From Dactylis glomerata (lineage: Eukaryota; Streptophyta; Magnoliopsida; Poales; Poaceae), in NCBI GenBank assembly GCA_007115705.1, contig QXEO01000531.1, positions 16,148,368 through 16,212,367 of the forward strand: DNA of 64,000 nucleotides. The letters run 5' to 3'. How positions within the stretch are numbered: position 1 is the first letter of the stretch; each line of letters begins with the position of its first letter. The translations under genes were made by a program, and so were the position numbers. Shown piece after piece: positions 23,031 to 34,700 of the stretch. The notes under the pieces were generated by a model. It was given only the letters and a program-made list of their open reading frames with translations, had not been told where the DNA came from and did not search any database.

Positions 23031-23354
23031 CATATGCTCCCTTATTTTACTGCAGTCCAAATCCAAACATATTTGAAAATGTTAAAAATTTCCAAAAAAA
23101 TTATTGCATGTACATTTCCACATCGCATGTGCTCAGGATGTCATTTCATGAAAAGATGACTTTTTTTTAGACCAGCGTAAATGGATAAACTTCGTTGTTA
23201 AAATAAGTTCAGAAGACATTTTTTGTCCTTTTGCACAAGCCACGAAAATATATGTTTTTCACCAAATTTTAGGTGAGCACATAGAATATGTAGATATTCT
23301 GGCAGCAAATTATTTTCTATTTTTAAATATATTTGGATAAAAGGAGCGTATACA
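23031..23354. mobile_element. Small unclassified TIR element
   Basis: The left end CATATGCTCCCTTAT and the reverse complement of the right end (TGTATACGCTCCTTTTAT) form imperfect inverted repeats. CCTAG flanks both sides (23026-23030 and 23355-23359), a possible 5-bp target duplication. The 324-bp AT-rich body has no coding capacity. A related start (GCATATGCTCCCTTTAT) occurs near 28664. The family is not recognised. Confidence 0.4.
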
Positions 23355-23733
23355 CCTAGTAGATCAGAAGTGTATTCTCGAAACTAAAACTTCGAAAAAG
23401 ATTATGAAAGTAACAAACGTCCATATACCATAGGACAAAAGCACATGGAATTTAAAGATTGGTCAACTCGTTTAGTTCACTCCTGTCGTGCACTTCATTT
23501 CGGAGCCTACCTCCTGTGGACGCTGGGCGGCCACTGTGCATTGCGCAGGTTCACTCGATATGCTCGCGATTCATGTACACACGCTGGCAAGTGGCAATGC
23601 ACGGTGCCTTCACGGGGGAGCACGGCACGCCGCACACGGCACACCCCTGTCCTCTGATTTCCTTCCAAAATTTGCCTCCCTTTCCTCCTCCTCCTCCTCC
23701 TCTCCCACGCCTCCGCAGCCGGAGTACTCCACG

Positions 23734-26700
23734 ATGGCGGCAGTCCGAAGCGCGGCCATCACTGCCGCTGCAGTCGTTGCGCTGCGCGGCTTCGGCGGGC
23801 GCCGTCTTGCCCCCTGCCTCGCGGCGCCTGGACGAGCCGCCACCTCCGCATCCGGGAAGATGCTCCCGCGCTCTGCCCTGCATGCCAGCGCCTCCCCCGC
23901 CTTCACCACCGTGGTGCCCGACTCCGACGAGGCTGTCGCGGTGAGTATTCCCTCCGTTGGCGCATTCCGACGAGCAGGCTGCAGGCCCGCCTGTTCCCTC
24001 CCTGGATTATGCACCCTGCACTGCACGTCTCCCGCCGGAGTTTCAGACATTCAGTTTCTCGGGTTTCATTTCAGAGGATTTCGTGATCAAATTCGTAAGC
24101 GGAAAATGGATGATCACCGAATTCTTTCCTTGTGCTGCAGGAACCTTCGGTGGAAGCGGACCCGGTGACACAACTGAGCAAATTAGCCTGCCCAATCTGC
24201 TATTACCCGCTCGTCAGCTCGATCGATCATCAGTCCGCGTAAGTGGTCTTGCCATCTGCGTGTCAGCAGCATATCTAGTAACCAGTGTGCTGATCGGTAG
24301 GCATGCCCGTTTGATTACTCGTCGGTTCCTTTTCAGGCCGACCAAATCCGATTCTAGCATTGAGTGTTCTACTTGCAAGAAAGTGTACTCCAGCAAGGAT
24401 GATTACTGGGATCTGACTGTGGCAGTTGGCTCTACAGAGTACTCCGAGTCCATGCCGGCAGCAACTGAACTTTTCAGGTAAACTTTTCTGTTTCTTTTGA
24501 AGTCTGTTAAGCTCAGAAGCTTAGATGAAGAGAGGGCACTATAACTGGAAACTAGCATACTATATGTTGAGATGGTACGTCTTCTGAATATTGGCATCAT
24601 GTAGCGAACTTTCGTCATAAACCATACAAAATTATATTGCAAATTGACTGCTGAAAGCATGTCTCATGACTATGTCCCAAGCAGTGAAAGAAACCTCTAA
24701 GCCTAGCTTGAATACACTCACAAAATTTGTGTTTTACCATAGGAAATGGTTCTATTTGGGGTCTTTAATGTTACTGGTAGAATTTGTACGGATAGGAGGG
24801 CTGTTGGTATCCAGAAGAGAAGAAACTGGAGAGTAAGATGTGAATCGGCGAAATTTCATATCTTGCCTCTTCTTCATACACATGGCACTTGGCAGGCTTC
24901 ACCACTGCACATCCTCTTAGAACAGACCCACTTAGTCCTGACTTTTGAGCAAGCTTGTTCATCCTGTGGCACTCTCGGATCATCTCTTGACTCAAGCTGA
25001 TGCCCTTTGTAGACTGTAGTACCAGCTCCCGCCACTCCGTGCTTCCTCCTCTACAAAAGGGCATGGAAGTGACAGGTTGCAAGGTTTTGTTCATGCTAAT
25101 GCCTATTGAACGATTTTGTCTTGGATAAGACTGACTGTGCATTTGCTAATTAATTCTGTTCAGACAATTTTCTTACGAAGTATCTATTATTCTAACAGGA
25201 CCCCACTGGTATCATTTCTTTATGAAAGAGGATGGCGCCAAAATTTTATATGGGGTGGTTTCCCAGGGCTAGAGAGAGAGGTCATGTTTCTCAATTATTC
25301 TTGTTTCCATGAGCATCTTAAATTACATTTGGAAAATAACTGTCCTCACAATCATTGTTAAAATGCATAAATAACTGAACTGCATTTTCATGTTTTATAA
25401 CAAAAATGAATAACTGCCTGAAAATTTTATTTTGATTACCGATGTGTGATGAGTTAGTTGTTTTCTGTGGTTGGACTGTAATATGCACTTTCATTACGCT
25501 AGGGGGATAGCGTTAAGGAGTTTTTTTGTCCCGTAGGGGTGTTCGAGATCGAACGCTCGCAGCGGGTTTCCTGTTAATGTCCCTGCAAACGTGCTATAAG
25601 TTTCTTTTCCTTTCCTTCTGTTCTTTGCTATGTAAGCACTTGTTATTTCCACTGAGAAATTAGTGGAAATGGGGTGGGGGGTACCCCGTTAGGAAATAAA
25701 ATAAAAATGAATACATTACTAAACATAGATTAGAGAGCACTATGTTATCAATTCTCTGGTATAATTAGTGCTAGAGAGCTCACAGAGCTATGTCATATGT
25801 TCTCTGGTGTGGTTAGTAAGATACAAGCCTACAACCAAATATTCTGAAGTATACTGTCATGACATGTACTGATACACCTGACCATTAACTGGGTTTGGCC
25901 TGGCATGAAAAATATAAAACATGTTTGCATTCAGACTGACCCTGGCCCATGAGGTGGTTGAGCTCTTAGGGCAGGGCCACAGTCCTATTTATTTTTTGTG
26001 GTAAGCTGGGCTTAGGACTGGCTGCGTCCTAGCCTGTTTGTAACTAGGCCTACAGTCTTGAGTCAGATTCAATTTGCTCACGTATATATAGAACCATTTC
26101 AGTACCGTTTCTGCTTTCAAGTATAATTTCTGGAATTCCTTTTTTTAATATGGGAATGAAATTACAGTTTGACATGGCTAAAGTTTATTTGAATCCAAAA
26201 ACTGGAGGTGTTATAGTTGATGCAAGTTGTGGAAGTGGCCTATTCTCAAGATTGTTTGTCAAGAGTGGACTATATTCTCTTGTTGTGGCACTGGATTTCT
26301 CAGAGAATATGTTGAAGCAGTGCAATGAATTCATCAAGCAGGAAAACATTTCTGATGAGTATGCATTACAGTCCCCCTGGTCTGCAAGTTTCTTTCCGTA
26401 ACTCATTTTGTCACGTGTGATCTATGAATTAGAAGCAGTCATTAATCTCCTTTGGAATGGTATACATGTGCAGTTTCTCCTGTGATTATTGGTCAGTTCT
26501 AACGTCGAATACAGTACTCTGATGTTATAATACTGCTGATTTCAGGAGATTAGCCTTGGTCCGAGCTGATATATCCAGACTCCCTCTCGTGAGTGGTTCA
26601 ATTGATGCTGTGCATGCTGGTGCTGCAATTCATTGTTGGCCATCCCCAGCTTGTGCTGTAAGATTCTTATTTAAAGTGCACATTCAGTGTCTTCCATTAT

Positions 26701-27742
26701 TACCAAGATCAACATGCTTTTATTCATTTAATGTAATGTATTTTGCATATTGAATTACGAACTTGATCACTCCACAATCTTATGTGCATTCTTAAATACA
26801 TGTGAACGTAGTTTCAGTAGTTCATCGAGAAGCACATAGCACTATAGCAATTCAAGTCTACAATGGTAACATGCACGCGTACGTTGTCATACCCACGTGC
26901 ATTTGCTCCAATATTCTCTTCTGATAGTCCACCTGCTTGTGACTGAACTCACACAGTTCAAGGAAGAAATGACCAAGATGCAAGAAATCTTATTCAGAAT
27001 TTCTTTAGTGCAACTTTATTAAAAGATTGACAGGATGAGAGTAATGGGAAACAAGGAATTAGTTTATGAAAAAAATCCTACTCCCTCCCACCCATATTAC
27101 TCTTCGCTAATATGGATGTATTTACCACTAAAATGTGTCTAGATACATCTATATTAGCGAAGAGTATTATGGGTCGGAGGGAGTAATACATTCGCACTTT
27201 GTATGCATGCTAAGTAACATTGCAGCAATGCAAGTCCTAATCTAAACTTTCTGTTGGGTCTCACATTAGGGACTTCTATCTTTTTGCTATCCACTTCCTG
27301 TCCTATCCAGTGATAAAAGGTGAAATCCTTTTTTTTGTTTTGGTATTTTCATAGGTTGCGGAAATTAGCCGAGTCCTTCGCCCTGGGGGTATTTTCGTGG
27401 CTTCTACTTTCATAGCAGACGTTCTTCCACCAGCTATTCCAGTCTTGAGGATCGGACGCCCGGTAATCCTGGCTCGTTATAGGCCGTCACTTTTGAATTA
27501 TAGATGGAGGATTAAGCTTTGGAGAGTCCTGTGCTGCTATTTGTGGATTTAATTTTGTTGACCATGTTTGGTACTAACTTATTGTTGGAACTATATTGCA
27601 GTATATTAGTCAAATCACTGGCAGCAATGTATTCTTATCAGAAGTGGAGCTTGAAGATCTTTGCAGAGCATGTGGGCTGGTTGATTTCACATTTGTCAGG
27701 AATGGGTTCTATATAATGTTCTCTGCTACGAAAGGAAGCTAG
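23734..27742 (+). CDS. Plastid SAM-dependent methyltransferase, UbiE-like
   Basis: Eight exons join without a frame break into 359 codons plus TAG: 23734-23940, 24141-24238, 24337-24477, 25199-25280, 26168-26358, 26546-26657, 27355-27462, 27602-27742. All introns are GT-AG; the donor after 25280 (GTCATG) is weak. Residues 1 to about 60 are Ala/Arg/Ser-rich, like a chloroplast transit peptide. CPIC (exon 2) and CSTC (exon 3) form a likely zinc-binding pair. LVSFLYERGWRQNF is a family hallmark. SAM-binding motif I is VDASCGSGLF, followed by ALDFSENML, then VRADISRLP, HAGAAIHCWPSP and EISRVLRPGG. From memory this matches the Arabidopsis At2g41040/At1g78140 group, plastoglobule-associated methyltransferases related to UbiE. 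The substrate is unknown; a prenylquinone is possible by analogy. Intron 6 holds a Stowaway MITE. A 101-bp intron (27782-27882) may lie in the 3' UTR. Confidence 0.92.
27081..27183. mobile_element. Stowaway MITE in intron 6
   Basis: The 103-bp element begins CTCCCTCCCACCCATATTAC and ends with the inverted complement (..GGTCGGAGGGAG), flanked by TA on both sides (27079-27080 and 27184-27185). The arms fold over almost the whole length. This is a typical Tc1/mariner-type Stowaway MITE, in the methyltransferase intron. Confidence 0.93.
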
Positions 27743-28199
27743 TAAAAAACTGCAGTGTCTTCTAAGAGTTCGCCGTGTAGTGTAAGTCGTGAATACACTG
27801 TTCGATTATTTGTTTGAACGAATTGCACTTCAGTTTATCTCCCTTCAATCTCTTTTCTAAAAGTTGGATTTTGTTATTGCAGGTCTTTCTGTGCCCAGTT
27901 TTGCTCAAGGGGCTGGTGACGTAAATAGTGAATGCATATGTTTTACTTGACTGAATACATAGTGTGATTAATCATATCACTTTTTGTGTGCATATCAGCA
28001 GAGCTATTTAAGCCTGCAAAATTTATGCGCTGTTCTTGTATGTAGATGTTTCATGCAAAATGGTCTGTGATTTCGTGGTGGGTATTTGGCAGTACTGCTG
28101 GCTCTGAAATATCATGTGGCTCGGCAGTTCTGGGCATGTCTGAGATGGTTGTGATTTGAATTGTGTGTTCTCTGTTCTGGCGATATTCCTGTGATCCCA

Positions 28200-29145
28200 T
28201 TAAAGAAACCAAAGGTCTGCTACAAAGTGTCAAAAGGAAAAAAATAAACGCTGTTCCAGTAGTAGCTTTTAAAGATTACAGACTGTGAAACCCAACATAT
28301 GGGTCTGCAACAACAAAGACAGCTAGCTAAAACCATAGCGAACACGATTGGGTGATGATTACTACAGCAAACTACAGGGCCTAAGCTCAGCAAACAAAAT
28401 CAACTCCAAGTCTTTCTGTTTGTTTCTAATCTGTCAGCCTCCGAACTGAAGGCCACCACCCCTTCGATGCACGGAAACTTTCATTTGACAATTGCACGAA
28501 CAACCTGGCTCCCGATTTAAGCGCACTGCTTGCTTCCTTTACCTGCAAAATAGCCCAGGAGGAGACCAGCTGCCCAGTCATGTTAGTAACCACAATCGGA
28601 TCGTCTGGTCTAATGAATCTAAAACAAGCATTATTGCGGCGAAATGTACTTTTGATCTCATGTGCATATGCTCCCTTTATCTGGAAAATGAATTTTAAAG
28701 TGTCAAGAAATTTAGGAAAAAATATACACATGTATATCTCCATATTCTACATGGTCACACAGTTTCGTGAAAAAACGGATATTCTTTGTGCCCTATGCAA
28801 AAAAACAAAAACATGCATCGCAAAAAGGCCTATTTTAGTAGCAAATTTTGTCATTTTTACATAGACCATTTAAAAGTCGGTTTTTGTTGAAACGACTTTG
28901 TAGGCACGTAGAACATGGACATGTACACAAAACATTTTTGTTTCAATTTCTTTTTTGATATTTTCAAATATATAAAAATGCATTTCAAATTGTGAACAAA
29001 TTGACCATAAGATCGCAGCAGCACCAATAGAGAATAAATCCCTGTCATTTTGTGAATTTTTTAATCCACCCACCAAACAGTTGTTTAACTGTTTTTTTCT
29101 AAGTAACTAATTTTGCTTTGAGCTTGAAACCAAAGGCACAAGAAG
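28200..29145. other. 3' flank of the methyltransferase gene
   Basis: AT-rich sequence without a gene. From about 28664 (GCATATGCTCCCTTTAT) a stretch resembles the beginning of the small TIR element at 23031, but no matching right end was found, so it may be a decayed relative. Confidence 0.35.
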
Positions 29146-29408
29146 CTATACTCCAAAAAAAAAATTGACAGGGGACAAGAGAAAAATAAGTGTGATGGAT
29201 TCATCACAGCAGAATTGACACATTGAATCTCCTTGCCAACCCCTTTGATCATTGCTCCAAGTGTAAGATCTACTAGTAAGATTCAGCTCCATAAGATCAT
29301 TATGATCAATAATTACAATAAAGAGAAAACTCCAATGGGAGTATCCCCCTTTTTTACTATTCCTAGTAATGTTAAAATCACCCGCTACCATCAATGGGAA
29401 TCTGCTAG
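29146..29408 (-). mobile_element. LINE endonuclease fragment (left part of split LINE)
   Basis: The minus strand encodes SRFPLMVAGDFNITRN, the conserved GDFN region of the LINE apurinic endonuclease, followed by a stretch with IDHNDLMELNLTSRSYTWSN. It continues across the Tat-like insertion into 38239 and beyond: the codons just before SRFP lie on the far side. The LINE is truncated at 29146, before its reverse-transcriptase domain. Confidence 0.8.
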
Positions 29409-29743
29409 TGACGAGGGTTAACTCGACAAATGTCCTAGATGAAGGACTTAGGATCGGGGAGATAGGGCGTCGGATGAACTCGAAGGTAAAGTTAGTCAAA
29501 ATAGGTGTGTATCGAAAGTAAACTTGGGTGTTCAACCTGGCTTGCTTTCAATCTGCCCTACACCGTCCCCTCCTGGCCCCTATATATAGGTGGCCAGGCC
29601 TCGAGGATCGGGTAGGGTTCGATACAGATTACAAATATCGACATACGGTAACAACTCGTATTCGACTATCATTACAATTGGGCCTAGCTTAACGGGCCTC
29701 AGGGGTACTCAACCAACGGGCTCTATTAACTATACCCTTGTCA
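29409..29743 (-). repeat. 3' LTR of the Tat-like element
   Basis: On the minus strand it starts TGACAAGGGTATAG and ends AACCCTCGTCA. It includes a TATATATAGG phrase near 29580. It has the same length as the partner LTR and differs by three substitutions. Confidence 0.95.
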
Positions 29744-30662
29744 GTAGCCCCTGAGATTCTACCAGAATTGCAGATTCAGGTTGAATCTCTAATCTTCAAA
29801 TCTTCGACTCGGACAATTCTTCATCTTCTTCAAATCTTTGACTTGGTCTTTCGACTTATGATAATGATAATTCGCTCGCAAGGGGTCTCGATGAACAAGC
29901 CTGACAACTCTGACGGATCAAGAGGTCAGTTAACTGCCGGAACAGATACTTGTCACCTACTTCAAATTCAATCCCCTTGGACTTGAATTCGGGATACCGG
30001 TCAAACTCACTCTTTTGCCTCATTTAGGACTTACAAAAAATGAGTCCCAGTGGTTCTCAGGGTACCCAGTGCGTCCATCAGGATTTTCTTCGCGTCGTAG
30101 ACACGGATACATACCAGCAGAGCGCATCCATGTGCGTATACTAGGCCACACAGGACGGATCCCGGGGTCTTACCTTCGTGATAAATCACGGCATTCGAGT
30201 TTTGTTGCGATAACGCAACTCGAGAATCTTATGTCGCAGTCAAAGTTTGACTGAAAATATTCGGGTTTCTACAACCATAAAACTCGCTCCCGATGGGAGT
30301 AATTTCTCTTCAATTTGTCGACAACGTAGTCGAAGTTTTGCATGCTTATCCTTCTGCAATTTCAATATTGACTATTTCATCTCTGTCGGGTGCGCGCTCA
30401 ACGCTCCCGATGGGAGTAGCCCCCGAGGCTATGTTTGGCAACTTGTAGTCAAGCATAGGCTCAAAGTTCAGCTCTTCTACTGTGGACCTTTTACTATTTG
30501 ACGAGCCCCCGAGTCCAAGTCGAGGTTTCCATATCGCGCGATCATAGTCTCCTGTCTTGTTTTTCTTTATTGATATTATCGTCTGCTGTACGCAGAATTT
30601 AACTCCTACTTAAAATTTGTTTGTGGGCTGCGCTGTAGCACGGGGGCCCAATAATACGCGCT

Positions 30663-30670
30663 TATAAATA
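30663..30670 (+). promoter_or_regulatory. TATA box of the antisense gene
   Basis: TATAAATA lies 107 bp upstream of the ATG at 30770 on the plus strand, opposite to the retroelement's own sense. The leader between them contains AAACCCTAAT and CTAGGGTTTTT phrases common in grass 5' UTRs. This supports independent antisense transcription. Confidence 0.6.
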
Positions 30671-30769
30671 AAGCACCATCTGGTTAAAAACCCTAATCAG
30701 GTTCTTTCCTCCGCCGCATCATCTTCTCTCCTCCATCTAGGGTTTTTCTGAGGTTTCTCTCTCGCACTC

Positions 30770-31339
30770 ATGGCAGATGCTGCAGGCTCCCGTCTGAACC
30801 TTGGTTCCCCGGCGGCACCACGAGGTCGGGGTCGCCCTCGCGGCAGCAAGAACAAGAACACCGCGCCGGCCGCCGCAGGAACTTCGTCAGATGCTCCGGC
30901 TAAGCGCCGTCCCGGCCGCCCACCTGGTAGCAAGAACAAACCCAAAGTGACTAACGTCACTCCAGGTCCAATCGCTCCTCCATCTGCCGCTCCAGCTGCT
31001 CCTGCTGCACCTCCTCGTATCTTTTCTTTCCTTTGTATTGCCATGGCGCAGTGCCGTGAGATTCAGCGCTTGCCGCTAGATTTCACGAAGTTTATGGATG
31101 GCCACGAACTGCGAGAGGCGGTTCTTCGTGAACAATCTGGCGGTGGCATCCCCTATGAGGTGGAGGTGTGGTATGATGGCGACGGCGAGCAGTACTTCAG
31201 AGGTGGCTGGTCGCAATTTGCTGAAGACCACGACATCCATCAAGGCTTCATCATGGCCTTCGACTTCCACGTCGGTTCATCGAAGTTTGACGTGAAGATC
31301 TATAATGGCACTCTTTGCCAGAAGGAGTATGAGGCTTGA
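30770..31339 (+). CDS. Antisense AT-hook/B3-like protein in Tat-like element
   Basis: A 189-aa intact frame lies on the strand opposite to gag-pol, between integrase and the 3' LTR. Residues 18-29 (RGRGRPRGSKNK) and 45-57 (KRRPGRPPGSKNK) are two AT-hooks with the GRP core that grips the minor groove of AT-rich DNA. A Pro/Ala linker follows. Residues about 96-189 look like a plant B3 DNA-binding fold: LPLDFTKFMDGHELR, then YFRGGWSQFAEDHDI, FIMAFDF and FDVKIYN in the usual order (LP..F, GW..F, L..G..L.F, F.V.I). A TATA box at 30663 and AATAAA at 31411 frame it as a small gene. Antisense frames are known from Tat-lineage elements as I recall; its role is unknown. It could regulate the element or target chromatin. 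The B3 assignment is by eye. Confidence 0.75.
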   Translation: MADAAGSRLNLGSPAAPRGRGRPRGSKNKNTAPAAAGTSSDAPAKRRPGRPPGSKNKPKVTNVTPGPIAPPSAAPAAPAAPPRIFSFLCIAMAQCREIQRLPLDFTKFMDGHELREAVLREQSGGGIPYEVEVWYDGDGEQYFRGGWSQFAEDHDIHQGFIMAFDFHVGSSKFDVKIYNGTLCQKEYEA

Positions 31340-31410
31340 AGCCCTCTTTTATTAAGATCTGTTATCCATGTAATCTCGTTTGACAATGTCCTTCCTGCAA
31401 TGATATTTGC

Positions 31411-31416
31411 AATAAA
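31411..31416 (+). terminator. Poly-A signal of the antisense gene
   Basis: AATAAA occurs 72 bp after the stop codon of the antisense frame, with T-rich sequence following, as expected for plant 3' end formation. Confidence 0.45.
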
Positions 31417-31778
31417 TATTCGTACTTTGTGTCGATATCGTTTACTAGTACCATGAGAACGAGTCATGTTCTGAGATATGCTTTCCATATGTCGGGTTCT
31501 TTGCGAACCAATAAATGTAAGGATGATATCGGGTTCTTTTTATGAACCAAGTTCTCTCTGTATTTATCGGGTTGTGTAAACAACCTTATAGTGAAGGAAA
31601 ACCCCTCCATCTTGTCATAACGATTTTTTCGTACGACCCAGGGGTTGAAGCCCCCGAGCGGAGAAGTAACACGAGAATCGTACAATTTTGTCGAGTTCAA
31701 CCCAAAGAACCCGACCTGTGGCCTCATGTTCTGGGTCCAGAAGGTTAACTCGAATATATTGATATCTCTATACTTAGT

Positions 31779-34700
31779 CTACGCGTAAAAACGTCGTAGC
31801 TGTTCTGCATTCCACGGGTTGCTTTCGTCCTTCCCAGTCTTCTTGTCTTGTAGTCGATACGCTCCTCCTGGTATTACTTCCGTGATGATGTAAGGTCCCA
31901 CCCACGGGGACTCCAATTTCCCATGGCTATCTTGCCTGAGTCGCAAAACGAGGTCTCCTACCACAAAGGATCGTGGACGAACTCGACTACTATGGTAGTT
32001 TCGTAAGCTTTGCTGATATTGCGTAGCCCTTTCTAATGCTTTGTCTCTTGCTTCATCTAGCGCATCAACGTCGTCTTGCAATGCTTCTGTCAATGTCGCC
32101 TCGTCATATGCCGTCACTCTTGGAGCCTCGTGTGTAACCTCGACTGGAAGCACGGCTTCTGCGCCATGGACCAGGAAGAAAGGAGTTTCTTGAGTTGCTG
32201 CGTTAGGCGTAGTTCTGAGACTCCAAAAAACGGAGGGCAATTCTTCTACCCAAGCGCTCTTGGCTTTCTCGAGAGGTGCTAAAAGCCTCTTTTTTATTCC
32301 ACTACTTATCAGGCCATTGGCTTTTTCGACTTGCCCGTTTATCTTTGGGTGCGCCACAGATGCAAATTTAAGCTTGATCCCCAATCCTTCGCAGTAACTT
32401 TTGAATTCTTTTGAAGTAAAATTTGTCCCATTGTCTGTGATGATGCTGTGTGGTACACCAAAACGAAAAACTATCGACTTGATGAAGCTGATTGCTGCTG
32501 TAGAATCTTGAGTTGTTACTGGAGCTGCTTCCACCCATTTGATGAATTTATCGACTGCTACTAGCATGTAGACATGCCCTCCTGGCCAAGATTTGTGCAG
32601 CTTTCCCACCATGTCAAGACCCCATTGTGCGAAGGGCCAGGATAATGGTATTGTTTATAGCTTCGCTGCTGGTGCGTGCGGTCTGGATGCAAACCTTTGA
32701 CATGCTTCACACTTTCGAACTATATCTTTTGCGTCCTCGATGGCTGTTAGCCAATAGAATCCTGCTCGAAAAGCTTTTGCCGCTATTGCTCTGCTGCTGG
32801 CGTGATGGCCACATACTCCGCCGTGTATGTCTTTCAATATTGTTTGCCCTTCCTGGGGTGTGACACAGCGTTGTAAAACGCCTGTAATACTTGTCTTGTA
32901 TAGTTTTCCTTCAATCACGACAAACGCTTTCGCTCTTCGAGTTATCCTCTTAGCCTCCACTGCATCTTCTGGTAGCTTTTTATTTATCATGTACGCAAGA
33001 TATGGCTGCATCCATGTTTCTTCTATCATCATGACCTCTTCTGGCTCTGTCATAGCCCCCGAGCCTGCCGTGGTAGTCGAACTTTTAGCACTTTTTATTG
33101 ACCTTTCCGCTATTTCTTCCCAAAATACTCCAGATGGTACAGGTAAGCATTGAGATCCAATATTTGCTAAAGTGTCGGCTTCCTCATTGCTGTTCCTGCT
33201 GACGTGAGAGACTTCGCATCCATCGAACGTTCCTTCTAGATAATGGTACAAATTTTTGTAGGCCATCATGTTGTCATTGATTGTGTCACACCTGTTCATA
33301 ACTTGCTGGACAACAAGGTTAGAGTCTCCAAATATCTTTAGGCGAGTTGCTCCACAAGCTTTAGCCATCTTCATTCCGTGCAACAAAGCCTCGTACTCCG
33401 CTTCATTGTTAGAAGCCTGCGGGAAGCTCATCCTTAAGACATACTTTAATTTGTCGCCATGAGGCGATATTAATACTACTCCTGCGCCTGCTCCTTGGAC
33501 TCGCTTTGAACCATCGAAGTACATTGTCCAAGTACTCGATAAATCTGGTGGTCCCGTGCTTTGCAGCTCGAGCCACTCTGCTGTAAAATCTGGCAAAATT
33601 TGCGACTTAATCGCCTTCCTTTTTTCATACGTGATGTCCATGGGAGATAACTCGATTCCCCACAAAGAGACACGGCCTGTTGCTAAAGGGTTGTTCAATA
33701 TGTTCGATAGTGGTGCTTCATTGACCACTATAATTGGGTACACAGTAAAATACTGTCGTAATTTACGTGCAGTAGTGAAGACACTGTACGCCAACTTATG
33801 ATAATGCGGGTACCTCTGTTTGGTTGGGGATAGCACTTCGCTGATAAAATATACCGGTCTCTGGACGCCATGAGCTTTGCCTTCTTCACTTCTTTCGACT
33901 ACTAGAACTGTACTTACCACCTGATGGGTTGCGGCGATGTACAGTAGCAGTGGCTCTTTTTCTTTTGGTGCGACCAGCACTGGCGGCGTGGAAAGCACTT
34001 TTTTCAATTGCGCAAACGCTGCGTCTGCTTCTTCTGTCCACTCAAATTTGTCGTCTGACTTCTTCATAAGTGCATAAAAAGGAAGCGCCTTCTCCCCTAG
34101 TCGAGCAACGAAGCGACTTAATGCCGCGACTCGTCCTGCTAATTTCTGTACGTCATGGAGTTTCGTGGGTTTCCCCATTGTTAGAATTGCTTGAATTTTC
34201 TCTGGATTTGCCTCTATTCCTCGTGCTGATACCAAGAATCCCAAAAGTTGCCCTGCTGAAACTCCGAAGGAACACTTTGTCGGGTTCAACTTAAGCTTGA
34301 ACTTGTTCAGGTTGTCGAAGGTTTCTGCCAAGTCGCTGATTAAAGATTTCTCCTCTCTTGTAGTGATGACTACATCATCAATGTAGACTTGTATGTTGCG
34401 CCCTATTTGGCTCCCGAGGCAACTTTGCATCATCCTTTGATAAGTTGCTCCTGCATTTTTTAGGCCGAATGGCATCACTTGGTAGCAAAACACCCCATAC
34501 GGTGTGATGAAGGCCGTTTTTTCCTCGTCCTCTTTCTTCAGCTTGATCTGGTTATAGCCAGAATATGCATCCAAAAAGGAAAGCCTTGCGCAGCCCGCTG
34601 TTGAATCGATTATTTGATCGATGCGGGGTAAAGGGAAGGGATCCTTTGGACAATGCTTATTGAGAGATGTGTAGTCGACACATACTCTTTGTATGTCTGT

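Noticed and set aside
32076..34294. Plus-strand frames opposite to pol
   Set aside because: They mirror the reverse transcriptase and integrase coding strand; none has an independent motif, unlike the frame at 30770.
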